Source: JBAXQQ01 sp037131695
GTDB taxonomy: Bacteria; Armatimonadota; Hebobacteria; CAIYQO01
Length of the DNA: 10,200 nt
Reading direction: 5' to 3'
NCBI GenBank assembly: GCA_964638715.1
Contig: CAZWZF010000095.1
Coordinates: 1-10,200 of the forward strand
Both the position numbers and the translations under genes were made by a program. Of this stretch, positions 1 to 6,839 are shown one piece after another. The notes beneath the pieces were generated by a model that did no database searches, was not told the DNA's origin, and saw only the letters and a program-made list of their open reading frames with translations. Positions within the stretch are counted from its first letter, which is position 1. Each line of letters opens with the position of its first letter.

Positions 1-194
1 AAATGGCTAATTCCTTATGGGATGACTGTGTATGTTTTTAATAAATGTGTATAAGGGTGAGGGCGTTGCCGTGGGCTATGGAATTGTGTTACTAATAAAA
101 TTAACGGGAGATATGTAGAATACTATAGCTGCGACCTTGTTCCTCACGGTGACTGTATTTTTAACAATAACTATCAACTTTTCACTATTCACTG
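1..194. other. Left-edge region without a gene
   Basis: No reading frame entering from the left edge stays open for more than about 17 codons, and no ribosome-binding site with a plausible start is visible on either strand. The stretch lies downstream of the minus-strand URO-D-like gene. There is a tiny palindrome (TCAC-g-GTGA, 144-152), but no T-tract-backed hairpin that would serve as that gene's terminator. Its only notable content is the heptamer array at 169-210. Confidence 0.6.
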
Positions 195-210
195 TCAACT
201 GTCAACTATT
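169..210. repeat. Six-unit degenerate heptamer tandem array
   Basis: Six consecutive 7-base units fit the consensus (A/C)ACT(A/G)T(C/T), with one divergent unit (AACTTTT at 176-182). The two most similar are CACTGTC (190-196) and AACTGTC (197-203). Because 7 is not a multiple of 3 and the minus-strand unit contains TGA or TAG, the array puts stop codons in all three minus-strand frames. It supplies the TGA (195-197) that ends the URO-D-like gene. The plus strand of the array has no stop codon. The period is seen directly; the origin is unknown. Confidence 0.7.
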
Positions 211-1163
211 CCAAACTCTTCCAACGCTTTCTCGTACGCTTCATAATGTTCTTGCGGCCAGGGCATTCCCTGGTCGGGGCCGCAGAAGTAGCCGCCTTCT
301 TTTCCCAGCAGCGATATCAATCTTTTTACTTCGGCGCGGATGCTTTCTGGTGGGCCAGATACCAGTAAGCCTGACGACAAACCCCCTTGCAGTGCCATGC
401 GTCCCTGGGTGATTCTGCGTAATTCCGCCAGGTTGTTTGCGCTTGCCTGTATCGGGTTCAATATATCTATGCCAAGGTCGATGAAGGTTTCCAACAGCGG
501 CATTATGTGACCGCAGGAATGGAAGTTTATTATTACGTTGTGCTGTTTGTACATGTCAAAAAGACGGCGGTATTCCGGTACAAAAAACTCTTCCATTATT
601 TCCGGCGACATCAGCGGGGCAATTTGCGTGCCCAGGTCGTCGCCGCAATTTACCGCTTCCACCCCTACCGCCAGGTAATGTTTTGCAATGCCGATTTGAA
701 AATCCATGATGTTATGCAGTAATTCCTTCGCCGCTTCCGGTTCTGTATATAAATAGCACATTATATTTTCCATACCGCACAACATATATGATTTTTCCCA
801 CAGGGTGTCGCGGTGACCGCCTACTAAAAAATGAGTTTTCTTATCATATCCTTCCGTCATGGTGTATATCTGTTTTATCAGACGTTCATCATTGGGGTCC
901 GGCCAGTGGTATTTATCCATATTACTCAGGTCGTCCAAAGGGTTTCCACGCGGGAAACCCATCACCCCTTCATGTTCTTTCTGCCATACTGTTCCCCATA
1001 TATCTGTCCATACCGCACCGACTTGCTGTTCATGGCCTTTCCCTTCGGCATTTTCATGGTTCATACCGAAATAACAAATCCAGTGCGCCGGCTCCATACC
1101 ACCGGTGATGCGTTCGGGATGCCCAAACTTTATTATTTCCATGGTGTTCTGTTTTTTATTCAT
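195..1163 (-). CDS. Uroporphyrinogen decarboxylase-like (URO-D/MtaA superfamily) protein
   Basis: This 322-residue protein belongs to the URO-D superfamily, TIM-barrel enzymes that include haem-pathway HemE and the MtaA/CmuA methyltransferases acting on methyl-corrinoid proteins. It is likely cytoplasmic. Seen in the sequence are a CGDDLGTQ motif (173-180), an FHSCGH motif (214-219, giving H215 and C217) and a late cysteine in FCGPDQG (C294). The H-x-C...C pattern matches the zinc-thiolate site of the MtaA-type methyltransferases, so methyl transfer is more likely than haem synthesis; the substrate cannot be told. ATG at 1163 is preferred, with a weak GGTG upstream. TTG (1175) and GTG (1172) starts would add 3 to 4 residues. 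It starts 15 nt after the stop of the ADP-ribosylglycohydrolase gene, so the two are probably co-transcribed and coupled. The C-terminal residues IVDS and the stop come from the heptamer array. No corrinoid-binding partner is encoded nearby. The family call is firm and the function is not. Confidence 0.88.
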   Translation of the reverse strand: MNKKQNTMEIIKFGHPERITGGMEPAHWICYFGMNHENAEGKGHEQQVGAVWTDIWGTVWQKEHEGVMGFPRGNPLDDLSNMDKYHWPDPNDERLIKQIYTMTEGYDKKTHFLVGGHRDTLWEKSYMLCGMENIMCYLYTEPEAAKELLHNIMDFQIGIAKHYLAVGVEAVNCGDDLGTQIAPLMSPEIMEEFFVPEYRRLFDMYKQHNVIINFHSCGHIMPLLETFIDLGIDILNPIQASANNLAELRRITQGRMALQGGLSSGLLVSGPPESIRAEVKRLISLLGKEGGYFCGPDQGMPWPQEHYEAYEKALEEFGIVDS

Positions 1164-1178
1164 AATATGCACCAAAAA

Positions 1179-2477
1179 TTACCAACTTTGTCCCGCCAAT
1201 GTTGTGAAGCGATCAATCACATCGCTGATTGCCAGATGCGGATGACCATTGATGTAGGTGTGAACAGTATCATTATACCGTGCGTACCAATGCGGTGGTA
1301 TACCGGCTTTGCCCACTACCGCGCCGACGATACTGCCAGCAGTGGCGGCTGTGCAATCGTTATCCATCCCCATAGCCACTACCTCGCTGATGACGCGGGT
1401 GAAATCGGTACCACCTATTGTCAACCCCCAAATAGTAAGGCAGGCGTTATTGTTTGTATGCACACAATGCATTCCCTTGAATTTATCATCCATGGCAGCG
1501 CGGGCTTCGCGGTAATTGGTTATAGATGGCGCGACATCCAAAGCCCAGCGCACATCGCGGGCAAGGTCGCAATCGGCAGGAATTTCAGTCAACGCAATCT
1601 CCAGTGCTTTTACCGGATGGTCAACTGTAAAGGCGGCTGCAATAGCAGCAGAGAAGAACATCTCGCCGTAAATCCCATTGCGTCGATGACTCAGGTAAGC
1701 ATCATTATAGGCCATCTTAGCGGCGAACTCCGGCTGTCCTGGCGCAAGATATCCCCAGGCATCGCTGCGAATATCGGCACCAATCCATTCGCAAAACGGG
1801 TTGTCTGTTTCACCAGCTTTTTCTGCCGAAATTCCTTTTGTCAGGTTTTTCAACGCGATATCTTCGGCGGTACAGGCGTATGGCAGGTATTTCACCCATC
1901 CTTCGCCAATTTCCGCAATAGTGAAGTTGCGAGTATAATCTTCCGCTATCAACAAGCCAAGGATAGTGTAGGTTATATCGTCATCAACCGGTACCCCATC
2001 CATTTTGTCGCGGGTGTAGGCATCGCATCTGCTGACGCCGTAACGTTTATGGTGGCGGTTAGGTATCTCAGTCCAATAGTCAACCGGCGGGAAAGCAGTA
2101 CCCAGTTCCTTTGCCCAATCTTCCATAGCACTAACATCCCAAAATTCCACAGGGGCACCCAGGGTACAACCGGCAAAACGTCCCAGCAATGCGCCGGAAA
2201 GGCGTTCCCGGTATTCCGCTTCATTGAATGAACTCCATGTATTACGCGGTCCTTGTGGTCGCAAAGCCTGGATTCCCGCCAGGTTATTCGGCTCGCGGGC
2301 AGCAACTTCCGTGCTTTCCGGCAATGCCTTCAGCATTTCCAACGCACGGTTTAATGCCGCTTCCGCCTCTGCCAACAATGGTGAAATGCCGGCAGCGCCA
2401 TATTCATGTTTCAACTGGGCATACAACCCAATCTGTTCAGTAATCAAACGATAATCAGGAACTTCAGGATAAGACAT
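1179..2477 (-). CDS. ADP-ribosylglycohydrolase family protein (DraG/ARH-like)
   Basis: This 432-residue protein belongs to the all-helical, dimagnesium ADP-ribosylglycohydrolase family, whose members remove ADP-ribose from proteins or hydrolyse related ADP-ribosyl compounds. The first ~88 residues are a helical, charged N-terminal extension. The catalytic domain begins at SGALLGRFAGCTLGAPVE (94-111). The first metal motif is VDDDITYT (164-171). A HRRNGIYGEMF segment (264-274) and the second metal motif GMDNDCTAATAGSIVGA (370-386; D372, D374) follow. The usual second motif is GGDTD; here Asn replaces the Thr between the aspartates. The ATG at 2477 is well supported by GGAGAG six bases upstream. 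There is no signal peptide, so it should be cytoplasmic. It is the promoter-proximal gene of the pair with the URO-D-like protein. The substrate may be a small nucleoside-type molecule or an ADP-ribosylated protein; neither is indicated. No matching ADP-ribosyltransferase lies in the window, so this is not a visible DraT-DraG or toxin-antitoxin pair. Confidence 0.9.
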   Translation of the reverse strand: MSYPEVPDYRLITEQIGLYAQLKHEYGAAGISPLLAEAEAALNRALEMLKALPESTEVAAREPNNLAGIQALRPQGPRNTWSSFNEAEYRERLSGALLGRFAGCTLGAPVEFWDVSAMEDWAKELGTAFPPVDYWTEIPNRHHKRYGVSRCDAYTRDKMDGVPVDDDITYTILGLLIAEDYTRNFTIAEIGEGWVKYLPYACTAEDIALKNLTKGISAEKAGETDNPFCEWIGADIRSDAWGYLAPGQPEFAAKMAYNDAYLSHRRNGIYGEMFFSAAIAAAFTVDHPVKALEIALTEIPADCDLARDVRWALDVAPSITNYREARAAMDDKFKGMHCVHTNNNACLTIWGLTIGGTDFTRVISEVVAMGMDNDCTAATAGSIVGAVVGKAGIPPHWYARYNDTVHTYINGHPHLAISDVIDRFTTLAGQSW

Positions 2478-2532
2478 GGTCTACTCTCCATTTTTAAATT
2501 TTACAATCTATGCAAAACCTTGTGATAACAAA

Positions 2533-2560
2533 ATGATACATTAAATTTCACGAGTATCAT
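2533..2560. promoter_or_regulatory. Inverted repeat, candidate operator in divergent spacer
   Basis: A perfect 7-base inverted repeat, ATGATAC (2533-2539) and GTATCAT (2554-2560), has half-site centres 21 bp apart, about two helical turns. It lies in the 185-bp AT-rich spacer between two divergent genes, where a dimeric regulator could control both. I could not pick convincing -35/-10 pairs here. No regulator gene is adjacent. In sequence this AT-rich, such repeats also arise by chance. Confidence 0.3.
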
Positions 2561-2662
2561 ATATCAAATAATCAAAATTTCGTTTTTTGTTATACATAAA
2601 TATGGAACATTCAACCATAAAAACCAGTCTAATATATATTGAGAGAAATTAAGGGGGAAATT

Positions 2663-3475
2663 ATGAAAATTAGTGTACTTGTTGGCTTAATTGCCGCACT
2701 TTTTATCAGTGGTTTACAGGCATTTGCCGTTACTGCTGTATCGACAGATTTAGAGTTGCGGCGCGGTGAAGATGTGCAAAAAGCTGCTTTTAAGATGAAT
2801 GCCGGTTGTTATGTCAGGCCTTTAAACGATAAAGAATCGTTGTTAATTGCTTCCATGGGACAAATGATGAATGGTGGCTATAGTATAAACATTAAAAAAG
2901 CTGTAGAAACAGACCATAAGATTACTATAGATGTGGTACAGACGTCACCGGGACCAGATGGCATGGTAACTATGGCGTTAACCTGGCCACAGGACGCCGT
3001 TGCAATAAAGAAGAGTGATAAACCGATAGTCTTCAGCGTTGTATCTTACTCCGGCAAACGTGTCAGTGAATCGGAAATGTATTATATACCGGCACAGACG
3101 TTTAATGGATATGGGGAAACCGATGACGGATTTGGCACTAAAGTGATTAATGATGAAAAAAGCTGGAAAGAAATATGGGCAAAAATCGAAACCGGGAAGC
3201 CAGCCCCTGTCATTGATTTTGAAAAATATACCGCTGCAGCGATATGCTTGGGCGGAAAGAATAACGGCAAAGACCTTAGCATTAAAAATATCCAGACCCA
3301 GGATGCTGTCCTGCATGTATTCTACATCTTGAACCAGCAACCGGAAAACGCGGTGAAAAACAACGCCTACACTATTGCAATCCTGCCGAAATACACCGAC
3401 AAGATTCTTTTTGAAGAAGCCGTTGTCACAAAAACAGACGGCGGTGCAGATTGTATGGCACCAGAATTGCAGTAA
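2663..3475 (+). CDS. Exported protein with two PrcB-C-like domains
   Basis: This is a 270-residue secreted or periplasmic protein. ATG at 2663 is chosen because AAGGGGG sits just upstream and it starts a clean signal peptide: K2, hydrophobic core 4-17, likely cleavage after LQA (18-20). An upstream TTG at 2639 has no such support. The signal has no lipobox cysteine. Two regions resemble the C-terminal domain of PrcB, the spirochaete dentilisin-complex lipoprotein: residues about 58-125 (GGYSINI at 71-77, then TSPGP and a T-x-P segment) and about 162-252 (SWKEIW, VIDFEKY, NNGKDLSI, ILPKYTDKILF). The second copy has lost the GGYSI glycines. Such domains are proposed to act in protease complexes or inhibition, but most family members are uncharacterised. 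Three cysteines remain after cleavage (C49, C195, C264). It is monocistronic and converges with gyrA. The domain call is by recognition; the role is unknown. Confidence 0.82.
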   Translation: MKISVLVGLIAALFISGLQAFAVTAVSTDLELRRGEDVQKAAFKMNAGCYVRPLNDKESLLIASMGQMMNGGYSINIKKAVETDHKITIDVVQTSPGPDGMVTMALTWPQDAVAIKKSDKPIVFSVVSYSGKRVSESEMYYIPAQTFNGYGETDDGFGTKVINDEKSWKEIWAKIETGKPAPVIDFEKYTAAAICLGGKNNGKDLSIKNIQTQDAVLHVFYILNQQPENAVKNNAYTIAILPKYTDKILFEEAVVTKTDGGADCMAPELQ

Positions 3476-3511
3476 AGAGGAATTATTACACTATAAAGAA
3501 CATGGTAAAAA

Positions 3512-3540
3512 AAGGTAGGGGAACTGTCCTCAGTTCCCGC
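3512..3540 (+). repeat. REP-like palindromic unit, copy 1
   Basis: A hairpin unit with a perfect 8-bp stem, GGGAACTG (3519-3526) and CAGTTCCC (3531-3538), and TCCT loop, is preceded by AAGGTAG and followed by GC. The same unit recurs in inverse orientation at 3660-3688. It lies 36 nt after the stop of the PrcB-like gene and has no T-tract after it, so it is not a standard terminator. Confidence 0.75.
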
Positions 3541-3659
3541 GATGAACCGGAATAATGATGTAAAGAAACGAAATAGCGACATATTTCTCAAGTGGTGTTG
3601 TATTTTTTCACCTTATTTTGTCGTTACAACCCATTCTTTTTTATAATAAAAACGCTGTT

Positions 3660-3688
3660 GCGGGAGCTGGGGACAGCTCCCCTACCTT
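3660..3688 (-). repeat. REP-like palindromic unit, copy 2 (inverted)
   Basis: Read on the minus strand, this is the same unit as at 3512-3540: flank AAGGTAG, stem GGGAGCTG/CAGCTCCC, loop TCCC, ending GC. Compared with copy 1 the stem carries an A-T to G-C swap changed on both sides, plus one loop change. With copy 1 it bounds a 119-bp AT-rich segment with no gene, as terminal inverted repeats of a small non-autonomous element or a paired REP would. Confidence 0.75.
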
Positions 3689-3726
3689 TCCTGATATTAA
3701 TAAACTCAATTTAAAACTTATAATAC

Positions 3727-3771
3727 AAAAAAACAGCCGGTCATTGAAAAATCAATGACCGGCTGTTTTTT
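3727..3771. terminator. Bidirectional intrinsic terminator between convergent genes
   Basis: A perfect 17-bp palindrome (arms 3731-3747 and 3752-3768, core ACAGCCGGTCATTGA) has an AAAA loop. T's follow it on the plus strand (3766-3771), and an A-run precedes it (3727-3733), which becomes a U-tract for minus-strand transcripts. It sits 24 bases beyond the gyrA stop and 255 bases beyond the stop of the PrcB-like gene, so it can end both transcripts. Confidence 0.93.
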
Positions 3772-3791
3772 CTATTTACTCTTTTAACAAA

Positions 3792-6392
3792 TTACTCTTC
3801 TGTCTCATCTTCAACAATTTCATCTTCGATGATTTCTTCTTCAATGATATCAACATCTTCTACTTCGTCTTCGGGCAGATTATTCAGTGCTTTCATCGCA
3901 TCTACTGCTGATGTGTCACCGGGGGTATAGGTGTCTTCATCGGCGTTTTTCACTACTACGGCAACGCTGGCGATGATTACTTCTTCACCCATGCGCATGA
4001 TTCTCACGCCCTGGGCAGAACGGCCGGTTTCGCGGATATCTTTCACCTTGGAACGGATAACTTGTCCCTTGGTGGAGATGAACAATACCTCATCGGTATC
4101 ATCAACGGCTTTGCAATCAACCAGCGGGCCATTCTTTTCAGTAATGTTAACGGTCTTGATGCCGATGCCGCCGCGTGTTTGTACACGATACTGTAACAAT
4201 GGGGTACGCTTGCCATAACCGAGTTCAGTAACAGCCAGCAAGTCCTGGTCAGGTCTGACGATTGCAACGCCGACGACTTTATCGCCTTCGCGCAGGTTCA
4301 TACCACGTACACCGGCAGCGGTGCGGCCCATGGCGCGAACATTTTTCTCGTCAAAGCGGATGGACATACCGTCGTGGGAAGCCATGACAATATGTTTGCT
4401 GCCATCGGTTATCATCACCCATTTCAGGCTGTCTGATTCGTCCTTCATGGTGATGGCAATCTTGCCGGCAGCGAAGATATTCGAGAACTCGTTGAGTGCG
4501 GTTTTCTTCACCACACCTTGTTCGGTTACCATGAACAGGTAACGGTCGGCGGTGAAGTTCTTCACATTCAATACAGCGGTTATCTCTTCACCCGGCTGGA
4601 TGCCAACTAAATTAATCATATTGGTACCGCGGGCGGTGCGGCTTGATTCTGGAATCTCGTGGGTGCGCAGGCGATATACCTTGCCCTTATCGGTGAATAC
4701 CAGCAGATAACTGTGGGTGCTGCCGATAAAGAGATGCTGTACGGTATCCTGTTCCTTGGTATTAAGCCCGATGACACCCTTGCCGCCACGACCCTGGGTG
4801 CGGTAGGTATCCATGCCCAGGCGTTTTACATAGCCTTCGCGGGTCATGGTGATAATCATATCTTCTTCATCAATCAGGTCTTCAATGGACAGGTCGGCAG
4901 CTTCTTCGTCGCGGATGCGGGTACGGCGGCCGTCGCCATGGCGTTTGCGCATGTCCAGCAATTCATCTTTTACTACCGCCATCAACTTGCGCGGGTTGGC
5001 AAGCAAATCCTCAAGATAGGCGATACGCTGAATGATTTCCAGGTATTCCTTCTCGATTTTCTCGATTTCCATACCAGTCAAGCGATGCAGTTGCAGGTCA
5101 AGAACAGCTTGCGCCTGTTTTTCTGACATGCTGAATTTTTCCATTAATCCTTCACGTGCCAAAGCCGGTGAACGGCTTTCACGGATTAATCTAATTACAG
5201 CGTCCAGATTTTCCAGCGCAATGCGGTAGCCTTCCAAAATATGTGCGCGGTCGCGGAGTTTCTTTAATTCGAACTTGGTGCGGCGAATGATAACGACTCT
5301 GCGGTGTTCCAGGAACTCGCGGAGCAGGTCAATCATCGTCAGCGAACGTGGTTCCGGTTTGCCGTTAACCTGGACAATGCCCACCATGTTAAAGTTGAAA
5401 CGTTTGCGCAGCGGGGTATGTTTGTACAACTGGTTCAGCACCACGTGCGGGTTTACATCGCGTTTCAGTTCGATAACCAGTTTCATGCCCACGCGGTCGG
5501 ATTCGTCGCGCAGGTCGCTGATACCCTGTATCTTTTTATCTTTAACCAGGTCGGCAATCTGTTCAACCAGTCTTGCTTTGTTTACCTGGTATGGCAACTC
5601 GGTAATGATAATCGCGGATTTGCCGTTTTCCGCCGACTCAATCATGGTGCGCGCCTGCATGGTTACAGCACCGTGACCGGTGGTGTATGCATCGCGGATG
5701 CCGGATTTGCCAAGAATCATACCGGCGGTTGGAAAGTCTGGTCCAGGCATTACTGCCAAGAGTTCATCAACAGTAATATCATAGTCGCGGTCAATCATCA
5801 GGCAGCAGGCTTCGATAACTTCGCTCAGGTTATGCGGGGCAATTTCTGTTGCCATACCTACCGCGATACCACTGACGCCGTTGCATATCAGGTTAGGGAA
5901 AGAACATGGCAGTACAGTTGGTTCTTCCGTCGTTTCATCAAAGTTCGGCTGAAAATCTACCGTGTTGCTTTCAATATCTGCAATTATTTCAAAACCCAAC
6001 GGGGTTAGTTTAGCTTCGGTATAACGCATTGCCGCCGGGGGATCGCCGTCGATTGACCCGAAGTTGCCTTTTGGGTGCACCATCGGATAGCGCGATGACC
6101 AATCCTGTGCCATACGAACCAATGTATCATAAATTGATGCGTCGCCATGTGGGTGATATCTACCCATACAGGTACCAACAATAGTTGCGCATTTTCGGGT
6201 TTGACCACCGGGGTTAAGGCCTAAATCATGCATCGAATAGAGTACGCGTCGCTGTGACGGCTTCAAACCATCACGTACATCCGGCAAAGCACGACTGATA
6301 ATTACGCTCATCGCATAACGTAAATAACTTTCCTTCATCTCATCGACAAGCGATCTATCGGTTGTTCTACCCTGATTTAACTCTTCAGTCAT
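3792..6392 (-). CDS. gyrA: DNA gyrase subunit A
   Basis: GyrA is the DNA-cleaving and wrapping subunit of the GyrA2GyrB2 gyrase, which introduces negative supercoils using ATP. The product is 866 residues, a normal length. Visible features are the N-terminal cleavage domain (ALPDVRDGLKP at 35-45), HPHGD (80-84), the catalytic tyrosine Y124 in AAMRYTE, and coiled-coil tower and gate regions around 360-480. A GyrA box, QGRGGKG (532-538), opens the C-terminal beta-pinwheel. The box marks this as GyrA rather than ParC; its second residue is Gly instead of the common Arg or Lys. The last ~30 residues form a very acidic tail. In the quinolone-determining region, GDASIYD (83-89) has Ala85 at the position of E. 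coli Ser83, while Asp89 (E. coli Asp87) is kept. The ATG at 6392 has AAAGGAG six bases upstream. gyrB is not adjacent; the gene is transcribed alone and ends at the bidirectional terminator. Confidence 0.98.
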   Translation of the reverse strand: MTEELNQGRTTDRSLVDEMKESYLRYAMSVIISRALPDVRDGLKPSQRRVLYSMHDLGLNPGGQTRKCATIVGTCMGRYHPHGDASIYDTLVRMAQDWSSRYPMVHPKGNFGSIDGDPPAAMRYTEAKLTPLGFEIIADIESNTVDFQPNFDETTEEPTVLPCSFPNLICNGVSGIAVGMATEIAPHNLSEVIEACCLMIDRDYDITVDELLAVMPGPDFPTAGMILGKSGIRDAYTTGHGAVTMQARTMIESAENGKSAIIITELPYQVNKARLVEQIADLVKDKKIQGISDLRDESDRVGMKLVIELKRDVNPHVVLNQLYKHTPLRKRFNFNMVGIVQVNGKPEPRSLTMIDLLREFLEHRRVVIIRRTKFELKKLRDRAHILEGYRIALENLDAVIRLIRESRSPALAREGLMEKFSMSEKQAQAVLDLQLHRLTGMEIEKIEKEYLEIIQRIAYLEDLLANPRKLMAVVKDELLDMRKRHGDGRRTRIRDEEAADLSIEDLIDEEDMIITMTREGYVKRLGMDTYRTQGRGGKGVIGLNTKEQDTVQHLFIGSTHSYLLVFTDKGKVYRLRTHEIPESSRTARGTNMINLVGIQPGEEITAVLNVKNFTADRYLFMVTEQGVVKKTALNEFSNIFAAGKIAITMKDESDSLKWVMITDGSKHIVMASHDGMSIRFDEKNVRAMGRTAAGVRGMNLREGDKVVGVAIVRPDQDLLAVTELGYGKRTPLLQYRVQTRGGIGIKTVNITEKNGPLVDCKAVDDTDEVLFISTKGQVIRSKVKDIRETGRSAQGVRIMRMGEEVIIASVAVVVKNADEDTYTPGDTSAVDAMKALNNLPEDEVEDVDIIEEEIIEDEIVEDETEE

Positions 6393-6554
6393 CGATTCTC
6401 CTTTGATTTGCGCCTGAAAACAGGCAACATTAGTGCGTATTATCTATATTGTTTAATGGTGTAAACGATAAATGGGGGTGTCCCACACTACATATATTAT
6501 TTATTCGGCAACACACACAATATACCTGCAAAATGAGAGGAAATTTTAAAAAAA

Positions 6555-6581
6555 ATCATATTTTTTCATTAGACTTGTCAA
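6555..6581 (-). promoter_or_regulatory. Candidate sigma-70-type promoter for gyrA
   Basis: On the minus strand a perfect TTGACA (6581-6576) is followed after 15 bases by TATGAT (6560-6555). The spacer is shorter than the optimal 17. Transcription would begin near 6548, giving a leader of about 155 nt before the gyrA ATG. The assignment rests on consensus match and direction only. Confidence 0.45.
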
Positions 6582-6628
6582 GGAATAAAGAATGTTAGAT
6601 TTTTAGGCTATTTTTTCGTCAGACAAGG

Positions 6629-6662
6629 CGTTTATCTTACACTTTATCTGGATTGATAAACG
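6629..6662. promoter_or_regulatory. 8-bp inverted repeat, candidate operator
   Basis: CGTTTATC (6629-6636) and GATAAACG (6655-6662) are perfect reverse complements separated by 18 bases. The repeat lies between the candidate gyrA promoter and the plus-strand cluster, upstream of both. No T-tract follows, which argues against a terminator. A regulator-binding role is inference. Confidence 0.3.
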
Positions 6663-6792
6663 TAAAATGAATAACGCTATATGGTGGAAAAAGAGTCCAA
6701 AAGATGCAATTATTTATTTCTGGACATGTCTTTAAGAAACAGTATTAACAGGATAACCAGCTAAAGAACTTCCACTCTTGCAGGTAAAGATA

Positions 6793-6798
6793 TATAAT
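6793..6798 (+). promoter_or_regulatory. Possible -10 box for the membrane protein-crcB-isomerase cluster
   Basis: A perfect TATAAT lies 41 bases upstream of the first start codon of the cluster, a sensible position. No good -35 element stands 16-18 bases upstream (TTCCAC at 17), so this would be an activator-dependent or weak promoter, or chance in AT-rich DNA. Confidence 0.33.
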
Positions 6799-6839
6799 CG
6801 CAGAAATAAATTACAAGAAAATACAAAAGAGGACACTAC

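Larger units (their letters stand above)
6393..6839. other. 447-bp AT-rich divergent intergenic region upstream of gyrA
   Basis: No credible gene is present. The longest tidy frame is a 22-codon run (ATG at 6667) without a ribosome-binding site. The region holds a small hairpin in the gyrA leader (GCCTG 6412-6416, CAGGC 6421-6425), a candidate gyrA promoter (6555-6581), an 8-bp inverted repeat (6629-6662) and a -10-like box for the plus-strand cluster (6793-6798). The length is more than two simple promoters need. Confidence 0.55.

Noticed and set aside
195..1163. Calling the URO-D-like gene hemE
   Set aside because: The H-x-C...C zinc-type residues and the DDLGTQ motif point to the MtaA-like side of the superfamily, and no haem genes are nearby.
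831..2231. Long 466-codon plus-strand open frame over the two minus-strand genes
   Set aside because: It runs antisense across both the URO-D-like and glycohydrolase genes, has a low-complexity composition with no domain, and no ribosome-binding site; the minus-strand frames carry clear family motifs.
1179..2477. DraT-DraG or DarTG-like ADP-ribosylation toxin-antitoxin system
   Set aside because: No ADP-ribosyltransferase or macrodomain gene is present in the window; the partner is a URO-D-like enzyme.
4659..6008. Plus-strand open frames of 155 and 234 codons inside gyrA
   Set aside because: They are antisense shadows of the well-conserved gyrA frame and show no recognisable domain.
6473..6492. 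GGGTGTCCCACAC, loosely like half of the GGGACAGACACC hairpin at 8254-8299
   Set aside because: The match is too short and interrupted, and no second arm is present, so a decayed copy cannot be supported.
6667..6735. 22-codon open frame (starts MNNAIWW) between gyrA and the small membrane protein
   Set aside because: No ribosome-binding site, no family resemblance, and the length is expected by chance.
6600..6839. Possible fluoride riboswitch upstream of the crcB cluster
   Set aside because: I could not find the conserved GATGG-type and TGATGRC-type blocks or the pseudoknot arrangement by eye.
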